Assembly (NCBI RefSeq): GCF_004135735.1
Contig: NZ_CP012670.1
Coordinates: 4,361,501 to 4,425,500, forward strand
DNA: 64,000 bases
Direction: 5' to 3'
Source of the DNA: Sorangium cellulosum
Lineage (GTDB): Bacteria > Myxococcota_A > Polyangia > Polyangiales > Polyangiaceae
Under the pieces are notes generated by a model that was not told the origin of the DNA, did not search any database, and worked only from the letters and a program-made list of their open reading frames with translations. This document shows positions 34,138-43,262 of the stretch, piece by piece. Made by a program: the position numbers and the translations under genes. Position 1 is the stretch's first letter; each line of letters opens with the position of its first letter.

Positions 34138-35406
34138 ATGAATCGTAGTCGTCATTTGTTCTCGGCGCTGTCCTTCCTATCCGCTCTAGTGGTCGTCGCG
34201 TGCAGCGACGCCGAGAACGGCAACGCGGAAGCGCTGCCGTGCGACGTCGACAAGATCCTCTCCACGAAGTGCCAGACCTGTCACGGGGCGTCCCCGAAGT
34301 TCGGCGCGCCGTTCCCGCTGGTCGACCGAAGCGATCTGGTCGCGCCCTCGGTGAGCGATCCCAACAAGAAGGTCTACGAGCTCGTCGCCGCACGCGCCCG
34401 CGACACCGCGCGCCCCATGCCTCCGCCCCCAACCGAGCGCCTGACCGCCGCGGAGCTCGCGATCTTCGATCGATGGATCGCCGCCGGCATGCCGGCCGGT
34501 AAAGACACGTGCGTCGACCCGGGCGGCGGCGGAACCATCGACCCTCCGACCCTGAGCTGCACACCGGATGTCCTGCTAGCGCCGTCCGCGCCTTACGTCA
34601 TGCCGAAGGACGTCCAGGACCAGTATATGTGTTATGGGGTCGACGTAGAGATCGGCCAGAAACGACACATCGTCGGGATCGCACCCCAGATCGACAACAG
34701 CACCATTGTACACCATATCCTGCTCTTCAAGGCGGATGAGGCGTCTCCCTCGACGCCCACGCCCTGTGAGGGGGGCGACATCCAGGGGGCTCTTTTGTCC
34801 GTCTGGGCGCCCGGCGGCAAGGCCACGGAGCTGCCGCTAGAGGCGGGCTTCCCGCTGGAAGGCACGGCACACTTCGTGGTCCAGGTGCACTACAGCAACA
34901 TCAAGGGCCTCGACGGGCAGCAAGACAGCACCGGCTTCAACGTCTGCACGACGACGGAGCTCCGCCCCAACGACGCCGGCATCTTCTCGTTCGGCACAGA
35001 AGACATCAACATCCCGCCTCACGACTCGCTCGACGTGAGCTGCGATTACCAGTTCCCGCGGGATATGGGGGCGATTTCGGTAATCAGTGTCATGCCGCAC
35101 ATGCACAATCTCGGCAAGCACCTGTCGAGCAACACGGTGCCCACGGACGGCAGCGAGCCGAGCAACCTGGGGCTCGCCGATCCGTGGAACTTCGACAACC
35201 AGATCTGGTACGACAACGATACCATCCTTCGAGGCGGCGACACCGTGAGGACGCGTTGCGCGTGGGACAACCCGGGCAACAGGGCCGTGGAATTCGGGGA
35301 GCGGACGGTGGATGAGATGTGTTATAATTTCGTGATGTACTATCCGTCTCAAGAGATAGAATTGACTGCTCCGACGGACGACGCGTCCTGTGCAACGACA
35401 AAATAG
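34138..35406 (+). CDS. Lipoprotein with cytochrome-c-type haem motif and Cu(II) monooxygenase fold
   Basis: A 422-residue exported protein: signal peptide MNRSRHLFSALSFLSALVVV with lipobox VVACS (Cys about 22). Residues 35-120 hold one CxxCH haem-binding site (CQTCHG) and MPPPP, as in haem-c anchoring modules of myxobacterial lipoproteins. From about 145 on it resembles copper type II ascorbate-dependent monooxygenases (PHM/DBM): STIVHHILLF, FVVQVHYSN, VMPHMHNLGKH and the Met-containing DEMCYNFVMYY supply the expected Cu ligands. It probably hydroxylates peptides, amines or polysaccharide-linked substrates in the periplasm or at the surface, fed by the haem domain. GAGGAG precedes the ATG by 7 bp. 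Confidence 0.85.
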   Translation: MNRSRHLFSALSFLSALVVVACSDAENGNAEALPCDVDKILSTKCQTCHGASPKFGAPFPLVDRSDLVAPSVSDPNKKVYELVAARARDTARPMPPPPTERLTAAELAIFDRWIAAGMPAGKDTCVDPGGGGTIDPPTLSCTPDVLLAPSAPYVMPKDVQDQYMCYGVDVEIGQKRHIVGIAPQIDNSTIVHHILLFKADEASPSTPTPCEGGDIQGALLSVWAPGGKATELPLEAGFPLEGTAHFVVQVHYSNIKGLDGQQDSTGFNVCTTTELRPNDAGIFSFGTEDINIPPHDSLDVSCDYQFPRDMGAISVISVMPHMHNLGKHLSSNTVPTDGSEPSNLGLADPWNFDNQIWYDNDTILRGGDTVRTRCAWDNPGNRAVEFGERTVDEMCYNFVMYYPSQEIELTAPTDDASCATTK

Positions 35407-35697
35407 ACCAGCTCGTGCAATGCCGTGTCACGTGGTCGGCTTGGATGGCGCAAACTACTCGCGACTGCTCTTCACTGGCTCACGAATCGGATCGACGCAT
35501 TTTCCATCAACGAGTTTTGCTTGAATTTTGCGGGACCGAGAGAGTCCGAGGCAGACGGCATAGTCGTGCGAGCCTCGGTGTTCGTCAGTAACCTGCTGGA
35601 GCGAGTCTGGAGCGAGGCAAGAGCCTGCTGAATATAAAAATAGGTGGAGACCGTCGCGCGAGGGCACGAGGCGGCGACCGCAAGACCACCCCGGGCC
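35407..35697. other. Gap between monooxygenase gene and isolated attC
   Basis: Lower GC than surroundings (for example GCATTTTCCATCAACGAG and CTGAATATAAAAATAGG). A 68-codon frame at 35425-35631 exists but has no recognisable features. Position before an attC suggests remains of a cassette. Confidence 0.4.
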
Positions 35698-35774
35698 GCC
35701 CAACAAGGGGCTGGTGACCGACAGGTGGGTGCGCTGCGCGCACTCACCCGCGGCACAGCCACAGGTCGTTAGCC
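35698..35774 (+). repeat. Isolated attC-like site
   Basis: GCCCAAC ... GTTAGCC, 77 bp, with arms GGGGCTGGTGACCGACAGGT / ACCCGCGGCACAGCCACAGG and a GGTGGGTGCGC-TGC-GCGCACTCACC inner stem. The left core matches RYYYAAC exactly; the right core deviates at one position. It lies 12 kb beyond the array. Confidence 0.75.
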
Positions 35775-35876
35775 TTGTGAAACGCCCGAGAATTTGAAGA
35801 TGCACGCCCGCGTCCACATTGATATGCAGCAGGTCCGACCGGACACACAACAAGTTCCCGTCGGTTCTGACCCATT

Positions 35877-36240
35877 TTCGATGAGGCACGCCTGGAGCAC
35901 GTCGTCGCGATCGCGCACGGGCACGCCGCACCTGGCCAGAGCGCAGCAGGCGGCTCTCGGCGAGGAGCGTCTCCGGCAGAGTACTCATGGCCGGCGTACG
36001 TCGCGATCGTGCGCGCCAGAAAGCGCATTGGCACGATCGTCCTCGTGGTCGCGCCGGACGCCGGCGTGGCCGCCTGGGCGGCGGAGAGCATCGACCTCGG
36101 CCTGGGCCGCGGCCACGTCGAGCCGCTGGAGCTCGGTCCAGCGGTCGTCCCCGAGATCACCGACCCGGCCGACGCGGAGAAGGAGACGGAGCTCGCGGTG
36201 CTATCGGCGGTGGCGCACGGCAACGGGCCGAGGGCTGGGA
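35877..36240 (+). pseudogene. Fragment of a conserved hypothetical protein
   Basis: Frame reads FDEARLEHVVAIAHGHAAPG, AEYSWPAYVAIVRARKRIGT, IVLVVAPDAGVAAWAAESID and VVPEITDPADAEKETELAVL then SAVAHGNG. I know this as the middle of a protein family widespread in actinobacteria and myxobacteria (possibly Rpn/PDDEXK transposase-like), but the start and end are missing. It runs into the minisatellite at 36357. No start codon is assignable. Confidence 0.5.
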
Positions 36241-36356
36241 GAGGCGGTGTGCCGCGCATCGAATCGAGGGGGGCGGCGCGCCCGGCGCCGCGGGCCGCGG
36301 GCCGCGGAGGTGGTGCACGAAAGAAGAGAGAGTTGCGCCGCGACAGCAAAAGGCGC

Positions 36357-36622
36357 GCGCGACGGGGCCGGGGCTGCACAGGAGACCCATCGGGCCTGCG
36401 CAGGAGCCAGAGGATGGCGACGAAGGACACCCACGGGGGCGCGCAGGAGGGTCGCGAGGGCCGCGCAGGACGGGGACCAGTGTAGCGCGGGACACCAACG
36501 TGGGGTGCGCAGGAGGGCGCCCAGGCCGCGCAGGAGACCCACCGGGGCCGCACAGGGGGGCGCTGGAGCTTGTCCAGGAGGGCCAATGGGCTGCGCAGGA
36601 GGGCCGGCGGTGAACGGTGAAC
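36357..36622. repeat. 21-bp minisatellite, locus 2
   Basis: Same family as 24170 and 50692: units such as GGGGCTGCACAGGAGACCCAT, GGCGCGCAGGAGGGTCGCGA, GGCCGCGCAGGACGGGGACC, with the longer GACACCCACGGGGG and GGGACACCAACGTGG inserts. Degenerate, no open frame of its own. Confidence 0.8.
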
Positions 36623-36869
36623 GCCGGCGATCACGGGGCCGCGGTCCTCACCGATCCGACGCGGAACCTGGTGATCACCGACAGGCGCAGAACCGAATAC
36701 TAGGTGCGCCAGTGTAACCACCATGCGCACTCGGGCGCCGCGTGGCCGCGAAGAGCGCCGCCGTCCAGACGCAATTCCCCTCGCGATGAAATCGTTCAAC
36801 GACGACCGCAGCTTCGATGAGCTGCGCTTCACCATCGCGGTGGAGCCGCGATCGTGTTATGCGCAGCAA

Positions 36870-37922
36870 ATGTTCGTACATCGCCTAAAATTTCCTTCTT
36901 CCACCGTCCTCGCGTGTGTGGTGCTGCTCGTCGCAGCGTGCAGTGACGGCGCCGACTCGCCTGGCACGACGACGGGCGGAACCGCGAGCACGGCCAGCTC
37001 CGGGAACACGAGCGGCAGCGGGACAGCGGCGGGTAGCGGCGGCTCGCCCGGCAGTTCCGGCTCGAGCGCGACCAGCGGGGGCGCGGCGAACACCGGTGCA
37101 GGAGGCACCGCCGGCGGCGGCACCGGGGGCGCCGGCGGAGCGGGCTCGGGTGGCATGGGCGGCGTAGGTGGCATGGGCGGCGTATCCGACGGTGGCGGAG
37201 GTACCGCGGGCAACGGAGGTGACGCAGGGGGCAGCGCTGGCGCGGGCGGCGGCCCGGCATTCCAGCCCTGCCCGGAGAGCGGCCCCTGTAAGATCATGCC
37301 CTTCGGCGATTCAATCACGCAGGGTTTCAACGTCGCCGGCGGCTACCGCGCCCCGCTGTTCCACCTCGCGCTCGAAGCGAACCGAGACATCACCTTCGTC
37401 GGTTCCGCCAATGATTACAGCGTGCCCATGGTGGACGGAGTGCCGTTCCCGAGGAACCACGAGGGTCACGGCGGCTGGACGATCGAGGGCAACAACGGCA
37501 TCGCGCAGCTCGTGGGCACCAGCATTCCGAATTACGAGCCCAACATCATTACGTTGATGATCGGAACGAACGACATCAACGGTAACATCAACGTTGCGGA
37601 CGCGCCGAATCGCCTGGGCAAGCTGCTCGACTCGATTTTCATGCGTGATCCGAACATCCTCGTGGTGCTCGCGCAGATCGTGCCGACGAGAACGGAGGCC
37701 ACGAACAACGCCATCAAGGCCTACAACGCGGCCATGCCCGACCTGGTTTCGACGCGCGTCAGCAAGGGGCAGCACATCGTGCTGGTGGACATGTACGCAG
37801 CGTTCACCAACGACGCGAACTACAAGCAGTCCCTCCTCGGCGACAATCTCCACCCGAACCAGGCAGGGTATAACCGCATGGCCGATGTTTGGTTCGAGGC
37901 GTTGAGTCCGTACCTTCGCTGA
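36870..37922 (+). CDS. Secreted SGNH/GDSL-type carbohydrate esterase lipoprotein
   Basis: A 350-residue lipoprotein: signal MFVHRLKFPSSTVLACVVLL with lipobox VAACS, about 100 residues of Gly/Ser/Thr-rich linker (a surface stalk typical of myxobacteria), then an SGNH hydrolase. Block I is MPFGDSITQGFN (Ser nucleophile), block III is LMIGTNDING and block V is GDNLHPNQAGY (Asp/His). This arrangement matches acetyl-xylan or other carbohydrate esterases (CE2/CE3-like). The ATG at 36870 is chosen because the signal peptide begins there; the frame is open further upstream. A hairpin with T-tract ends the unit at 38042. It may cooperate with the secreted GH43 enzymes at 45.8-49.7 kb. Confidence 0.9.
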   Translation: MFVHRLKFPSSTVLACVVLLVAACSDGADSPGTTTGGTASTASSGNTSGSGTAAGSGGSPGSSGSSATSGGAANTGAGGTAGGGTGGAGGAGSGGMGGVGGMGGVSDGGGGTAGNGGDAGGSAGAGGGPAFQPCPESGPCKIMPFGDSITQGFNVAGGYRAPLFHLALEANRDITFVGSANDYSVPMVDGVPFPRNHEGHGGWTIEGNNGIAQLVGTSIPNYEPNIITLMIGTNDINGNINVADAPNRLGKLLDSIFMRDPNILVVLAQIVPTRTEATNNAIKAYNAAMPDLVSTRVSKGQHIVLVDMYAAFTNDANYKQSLLGDNLHPNQAGYNRMADVWFEALSPYLR

Positions 37923-37996
37923 AATCGAAAGGCGAACGCCACCAACGCTCGAGCAGATTCGCGGCGCACGCCGCGACGCTCGCGGTCCCGCCACTT

Positions 37997-38042
37997 CGGA
38001 TCGCCGCGCCACACTTCTTAGCGCAGCGATCCGGCTTTTTTT
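37997..38042 (+). terminator. Rho-independent terminator after the esterase gene
   Basis: CGGATCGC (37997-38004) pairs with GCGATCCG (38026-38033), followed by GC and a run of seven T residues. The loop is 21 nt, long but acceptable. It closes the esterase transcript. Confidence 0.7.
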
Positions 38043-38099
38043 ACCTACGCGCCCGCATCAATCCGGCTTACGACGGCAGCAGCCACGCCCGGCCGCCCG

Positions 38100-38693
38100 T
38101 TGCCACCCTCCTATGCCAGCGAGGGGTCGGGGCTCCAGGCGAACCCCTCTAGAAGAGCAGGAGCACGGCGCGCCGGGGCCCCTCGGGAGGCATCGCAGGT
38201 CGCCGACCAGTTTGGCTGGCAGCTCCTGATTCAGCCCAACATCTTCGGGAGGGAGCAGATGCTCTACGAGGCGTCGCTCGAGACGAAAGACCCATATTTC
38301 GCCGAGTATTTCGCCAACCCGGAGGGGTGGGACCCATACGATGTCCGCCGCACGGACGAGGAAGCAATGCTCATCTCGGAGCACGCCGATCACGCGATGC
38401 GCACCCCCGAGCACCTCGAGACCTTGCTGGGCGTGGAGCTGACCGAGATCGCCGGGCTCGCGCCGCCGGGGCGCGAGCCCTCGTCCCGCCACTTCGGTGC
38501 GATGCGCGACGAGCACCTCGCGGTGGCGAAGCACCTCGAGACCATTCGGGATGCGAGCGACGATTTTGCGCTCCCCGACTGGGCCTGTGGCAGCTATCGC
38601 GCGCTGTTCGGGGAGCTTCAGGCGATCGAGCAGGACATCTTTCAGCACGTTCACCTCGAGAACCACGTCCTCGCGCCGCGCTTCGGTGCGTGA
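38100..38693 (+). pseudogene. Chimeric frame ending in a hemerythrin (ScdA/RIC-type) domain
   Basis: Residues about 130-197 (HFGAMRDEHLAVAKHLETIR, YRALFGELQAIEQDIFQHVH, LENHVLAPRF) are the C-terminal half of a hemerythrin-like di-iron domain, as in iron-sulfur repair proteins; His and Glu ligands are visible. The N-terminal 90 residues before it (GWQLLIQPNIFGREQMLYEA, FAEYFANPEGWDPYDVR) are unrelated and unrecognised. The first hemerythrin helices and the ScdA N-domain are missing, so I read this as a fusion of two fragments that happens to stay open. A stable product is possible but iron binding would be incomplete. Confidence 0.55.
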
Positions 38694-38723
38694 GCGGGAG
38701 CGCCGCGATGCGGTGAAGCGGCG

Positions 38724-38870
38724 GCGCTGGGGAGTCGCCGCCGCGCCCCGGGCCGCCGTAGCCGCCCTCGCCCCCTCCGCCGCCGCCCTGGCCCGGCGCG
38801 CCCCAGCCGCCGTCGCCGGCCTGGTCCGCTTCCCAGCCGGCCTCGCCGATGCGCCCAGGCCCCGCGGCCC
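38724..38870 (-). pseudogene. Gly-rich protein remnant
   Basis: Minus strand gives DGGWGAPGQGGGGGGEGGYG then GPGRGGDSPAPP, a PGRS-like stretch. Similar pieces are at 45655-45735 and 53185-53300. No start or end is visible. Confidence 0.35.
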
Positions 38871-39224
38871 AGGACCCGCGTCGAGGCGGGCCCGGCTCGT
38901 GACCCGGCCGACGCACTCGCGGAGGCCGAGGAGGCCGCGGCGTGGTACGCGGAACGGGATCCACGCGTAGCGGCACGATTCGCCAACGAGATCGAGGCGG
39001 CATTGAACCGAATTGCGGAGGCGCCGGACCGCTGGCCCTCTACCCCTGACAGATCCCCTCATTTTATACGGCAAATTCGTCGATTCCCGCGCCGCTGGCA
39101 CACCGCTTCCACTGAGCACCAATGTGGGACAGTTGTTTGCATGGGCCCACGAGGCTCAGGTGTTTCGGGTGAGCCTACGACGAATACGTGAGAATCTGCG
39201 GTCGCTGGCCGGAATAGTATCAGT

Positions 39225-40526
39225 ATGAGGCAATCGGCGGGCGTCGACGCGTGCACGGAAGGCAAGGCGAAGGGGAACTTGACGACGACGCGCTCGGAGG
39301 AGCGGTCGCATTCGATGAGGGCTCGCAGGCAACTCGAGCGCGTAGGGCTCAGCGCGAGTAGCATCGAGCGGTTCCTTCACGCCGCTGTGAAAGTCGACCT
39401 GCACGTCAAGACCGTGCTGTCCTTGTCGCTGGCAACCCTGGGCGTTCTGCACTCGGTCTCCCTTTGCATTCACGTGATCGGGCGAGGGATGGCGTGGGCA
39501 AGAGACGGTAGCCCCAAGCACGCGACCAAACAAGTTGATCGCCTGCTGAGTAACAACAATGTGTCCCCATGGCTTCTGTTCGACGCTTGGGTCCGCTTCG
39601 TGGTGGGGCCGCGAGAGGAGCTGCTGGTCGCTCTCGACTGGACGGAGTTTGATGTCGATGACCACGCCACGTTGGCGTTGTACTTGATCACTCGTCACGG
39701 GCGAGCAACGCCGCTTATTTGGAGGACGGTCAAGAAGTCGTCGTTGGCTGGCAAGCGCAACGCCTATGAAGACGAGGTCATTGAGCGGCTGCACGAGATT
39801 CTTCCGAAAGCAACTCGAGTAACACTCCTCGCGGACCGGGGCTTCGGCGACCAGGAGCGGTACGCACATCTCGGCAATCTGGGCTGGGACTACATCATTC
39901 GGTTCCGTGAGTGCATCATCGTCACCGATGCTGATGACACTGCGCGTCCTGCAGGCGAATGGCTCACATCTACCGGACGGGCAAAGATGCTGAAGAACGT
40001 CCGGGTCACGCAGGACAAGACGGCCATCGCGGCGGTCGTGCTCGTTCACGACAAGCGGATGAAGGAGCCATGGTGCCTCGCAACCAGCCGTGCCGACCTG
40101 ACGGCGAGCCAGGTGACCAAGCTCTACGGCCGTCGCTTCTGCATCGAGGAGACGTTCCGCGACGTCAAGAACGTTCATTTTGGCATGGGTCTCTCCGCCA
40201 CACATATTGGCGACACTGCCCGACGCGACCGACTTCTGCTTATAGCTGCCTTTGCGCACGTGCTCCTGACGCTCCTTGGGGAGGCAGGAGAACGGGCCGG
40301 CCTCGATCGCCTCCTGAAGACCAATACCGTGAAGCATCGAACCTTGTCGCTCTATAACCAGGGATGCTACTGGTACACAGCTGACAGATCCCCTCATTTT
40401 ATACGGCAAATTCGTCGATTCCCGCGCCGCTGGCACACCGCTTCCACTGAGCACCAATGTGGGACAGTTGTTTGCATGGGCCCACGAGGCTCAGGTGTTT
40501 CGGGTGAGCCTACGACGAATACGTGA
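39225..40526 (+). pseudogene. IS4-family transposase, copy 1 (C-terminus cut off)
   Basis: A DDE transposase of the IS4 family: first Asp in VALDWTEFDVDD, second in LLADRGFGDQ, Glu in the YREK signature YGRRFCIEETFRDVKN. The frame is correct up to GCYWYTA at 40378, then reads into the left end of the second copy (DRSPHFIRQIRRF) instead of its own last 35 codons (IPNMREERLVQLMTAYGEVL and so on), which now sit at 42731. The protein lacks only a C-terminal helix; whether it still works is uncertain. Confidence 0.88.
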
Positions 40527-41052
40527 GAATCTGCGGTCGCTGGCCGGAATAGTATCAGTATGAGGCAATCGGCGGGCGTCGACGCGTGCACGGAAGGCAA
40601 GGCGAAGGGGAACTTGACGACGACGCGCTCGGAGGAGCGGTCGCATTCGATGAGGGCTCGCAGGCAACTCGAGCGCGTAGGGCTCAGCGCGAGTAGCATC
40701 GAGCGGTTCCTTCACGCCGCTGTGAAAGTCGACCTGCACGTCAAGACCGTGCTGTCCTTGTCGCTGGCAACCCTGGGCGTTCTGCACTCGGTCTCCCTTT
40801 GCATTCACGTGATCGGGCGAGGGATGGCGTGGGCAAGAGACGGTAGCCCCAAGCACGCGACCAAACAAGTTGATCGCCTGCTGAGTAACAACAATGTGTC
40901 CCCATGGCTTCTGTTCGACGCTTGGGTCCGCTTCGTGGTGGGGCCGCGAGAGGAGCTGCTGGTCGCTCTCGACTGGACGGAGTTTGATGTCGATGACCAC
41001 GCCACGTTGGCGTTGTACTTGATCACTCGTCACGGGCGAGCAACGCCGCTTA

Positions 41053-41941
41053 GAGCGCCTAACAATAGCCCGCCGACCTCGCTCGAGCGCCCGCTCGCTT
41101 GAGACAAACGGTACGCGCATTAGATTGCACGCGTGGGCAAGCTGTTGGTGCCGGACGAACTCTGGGAGCGAATCGAACCTCTATTGCCGAAGGCGGAGCC
41201 GAAGCCGCAGGGCGGCCGGCCGCGCACGCCTGATCGAATCGCCCTGACGGGGATCTTGTTCGTGCTGAAAACGGGGATTCCTTGGGAATATCTCCCGCAA
41301 GAGCTCGGCTGCAGCGGCATGACGTGCTGGCGCCGGTTGCGCGACTGGCAGCAGGCTGGCGTCTGGGGTCAGCTCCACAAGGCATTGCTGGATGAGCTCG
41401 GCGGGGCCGACAAGATCAACTGGGAGCGTGCTGCGCTGGATGCCTCGCTGGTTCCGGCAAAAAGGGGGGTGAAGAGACTGGCCCGAACCCCACAGATCGC
41501 GGCCGGCCGGGCACGAAATATCACATTTTGGTCGATCAGAATGGTATCCCGCTCGCCGTCGAGATGACGCCGGCGAACGTCCATGACTCGAAGATGTTCA
41601 CGCCTATGGTGGATGCGGTACCGACGATCGCGCGGCCTTGCGGCCGACCGCGGCGCCGCCCCAAGAAACTGCACGCCGATAAGGCCTACGACGACCCGGC
41701 CCTGCGCTTGGCTTGCCATCTGCGCCACATCGTGCCCCGCATCGCTCGCAAGGGCATCGAGTCGTCGGAGAAGCTCGGCCGTTACCGCTGGGTCGTCGAA
41801 CGGACGATCGCATGGCTCCGCCGCTTTCGGCGCTTGACTGTGCGGTATGAACGCCGTGCCGATATTCACCGAGCGTTCCTCCAGCTCGCCGTGTGCCTGA
41901 TCTGCCTCTGCCATATCCAGGCCGGGTTTTGTTAGGCGCTC
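41053..41941 (+). mobile_element. IS5-family (IS427-like) insertion sequence
   Basis: 889 bp with terminal inverted repeats GAGCGCCTAACAA.. at both ends and a 3-bp TTA target duplication (41050-41052, 41942-41944). It is the innermost of three nested elements. Confidence 0.92.
41133..41935 (+). CDS. IS5-family transposase made by frameshifting
   Basis: Two overlapping frames encode one transposase. The first (41133-41567) has the HTH part LVPDELWERIEPLLPKAEPK and GGRPRTPDRIALTGILFVLK and the first catalytic Asp in ALDASLVPAKRG. At A5G6 (41459-41469) a -1 shift gives GGEETGPNPTDRGRPGTKYH and leads into the second frame (to 41935) with HILVDQNGIPLAVEMTPANV, DKAYDDPALR (second Asp) and RWVVERTIAWLRRFRRL (Glu). 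IS427-group elements commonly use a programmed -1 frameshift, so this is probably a working gene, not a pseudogene. Confidence 0.85.
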
Positions 41942-43120
41942 TTATTTGGAGGACGGTCAAGAAGTCGTCGTTGGCTGGCAAGCGCAACGCCTATGAAGAC
42001 GAGGTCATTGAGCGGCTGCACGAGATTCTTCCGAAAGCAACTCGAGTAACACTCCTCGCGGACCGGGGCTTCGGCGACCAGGAGCGGTACGCACATCTCG
42101 GCAATCTGGGCTGGGACTACATCATTCGGTTCCGTGAGTGCATCATCGTCACCGATGCTGATGACACTGCGCGTCCTGCAGGCGAATGGCTCACATCTAC
42201 CGGACGGGCAAAGATGCTGAAGAACGTCCGGGTCACGCAGGACAAGACGGCCATCGCGGCGGTCGTGCTCGTTCACGACAAGCGGATGAAGGAGCCATGG
42301 TGCCTCGCAACCAGCCGTGCCGACCTGACGGCGAGCCAGGTGACCAAGCTCTACGGCCGTCGCTTCTGCATCGAGGAGACGTTCCGCGACGTCAAGAACG
42401 TTCATTTTGGCATGGGTCTCTCCGCCACACATATTGGCGACACTGCCCGACGCGACCGACTTCTGCTTATAGCTGCCTTTGCGCACGTGCTCCTGACGCT
42501 CCTTGGGGAGGCAGGAGAACGGGCCGGCCTCGATCGCCTCCTGAAGACCAATACCGTGAAGCATCGAACCTTGTCGCTCTATAACCAGGGATGCTACTGG
42601 TACACAGCCATTCCCAACATGCGGGAAGAGCGGCTTGTTCAACTCATGACAGCGTACGGCGAGGTGCTCCGTGAGCACGCCGTAACCCGTGAAATTCTTG
42701 GGACTATATGAGGGGATGCATCAGACACAGCCATTCCCAACATGCGGGAAGAGCGGCTTGTTCAACTCATGACAGCGTACGGCGAGGTGCTCCGTGAGCA
42801 CGCCGTAACCCGTGAAATTCTTGGGACTATATGAGGGGATGCATCAGCCTCTACCCGTCACGGGACGCGTCGGGTGCGTTCGACACGGTTTCCCTATCTC
42901 GTCGTCTACCGAGGCGAGCCAACGCGCATTCTCGTCGTGGCCATCGCGCACGCAAGACAGAAGCCGGGCTACTGGAGAAAGATGAGCCGAGAAGGTAGCC
43001 ATGAGGACGGTGAAGTCTACGCGCCCGCAGGTCGCCTTTGCTGTAGCCGTCCCCGCCCCCTTGCCGCCTCAGAGCAAAACCATTCCGACCTGTCAAGAAT
43101 TTTCTGCCAGCGATCGGCGG

Positions 43121-43146
43121 TTGACATGACGTACGAGACGTACGAT
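43121..43146 (+). promoter_or_regulatory. Possible promoter/operator upstream of GST
   Basis: TTGACA at 43121 is followed by two copies of GACGTACGA in tandem (43129-43146 area). The direct repeat could bind a regulator. A -10 at the ideal distance is not convincing. Confidence 0.3.
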
Positions 43147-43262
43147 CCACGGATCCGCCTACAAAAACAAACAGATCCAACGCGTTCACCCGGCGGTGTA
43201 ACATTGTCTACACCACGCCGAGAATCGTTCCCAGCCGACGAATACAGGAGAGGATTGCTGCG

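Larger units (their letters stand above)
40560..42711 (+). pseudogene. IS4-family transposase, copy 2, split by an IS5 element
   Basis: The first 163 codons (MRQSAGVDACTEGKAKGN to RHGRATPL) are followed after codon Leu by the IS5-family element at 41053; the frame resumes at 41945 with the equivalent of IWRTVKKSSLAGKRNAYEDE and continues to VTREILGTI at 42711. It therefore contains all three catalytic residues but in two pieces. Excision of the IS5 element would restore the gene precisely. Confidence 0.88.
40381..42724 (+). mobile_element. IS4-family element, copy 2 (inserted in copy 1)
   Basis: Same ends and length (672 + 780 = 1452 bp without the IS5 insertion) as copy 1, inserted into its transposase gene with the 6-bp duplication ACACAG (40375-40380 and 42725-42730). 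The two copies look identical in all stretches I compared, so transposition was recent. Confidence 0.9.
39046..42847 (+). mobile_element. IS4-family element, copy 1 (outer)
   Basis: Ends CTGACAGATCCCCTCAT (39046) and, reversed, CTGATGCATCCCCTCAT (42847). It is flanked by the 9-bp duplication CCTCTACCC at 39037-39045 and 42848-42856. Without the inserted copy 2 and its 6-bp duplication the element is 1452 bp (39046-40380 plus 42731-42847). Confidence 0.9.
38901..42981 (+). pseudogene. ParE toxin gene interrupted by nested insertion sequences
   Basis: Left part: EAEEAAAWYAERDPRVAARF, ANEIEAALNRIAEAPDRWP, to 39045. Right part from 42857: HGTRRVRSTRFPYLVVYRGE, PTRILVVAIAHARQKPGYWR. If the IS nest and one 9-bp duplication are removed, the two join in frame (…PDRWPSTRHGTRRVR…) to a normal ParE protein of about 95 residues. 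ParE poisons gyrase, so interruption of the toxin is survivable only if the antitoxin was lost or first. The upstream 40 bp resemble 50631-50670. No complete antitoxin remains upstream. Confidence 0.85.
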
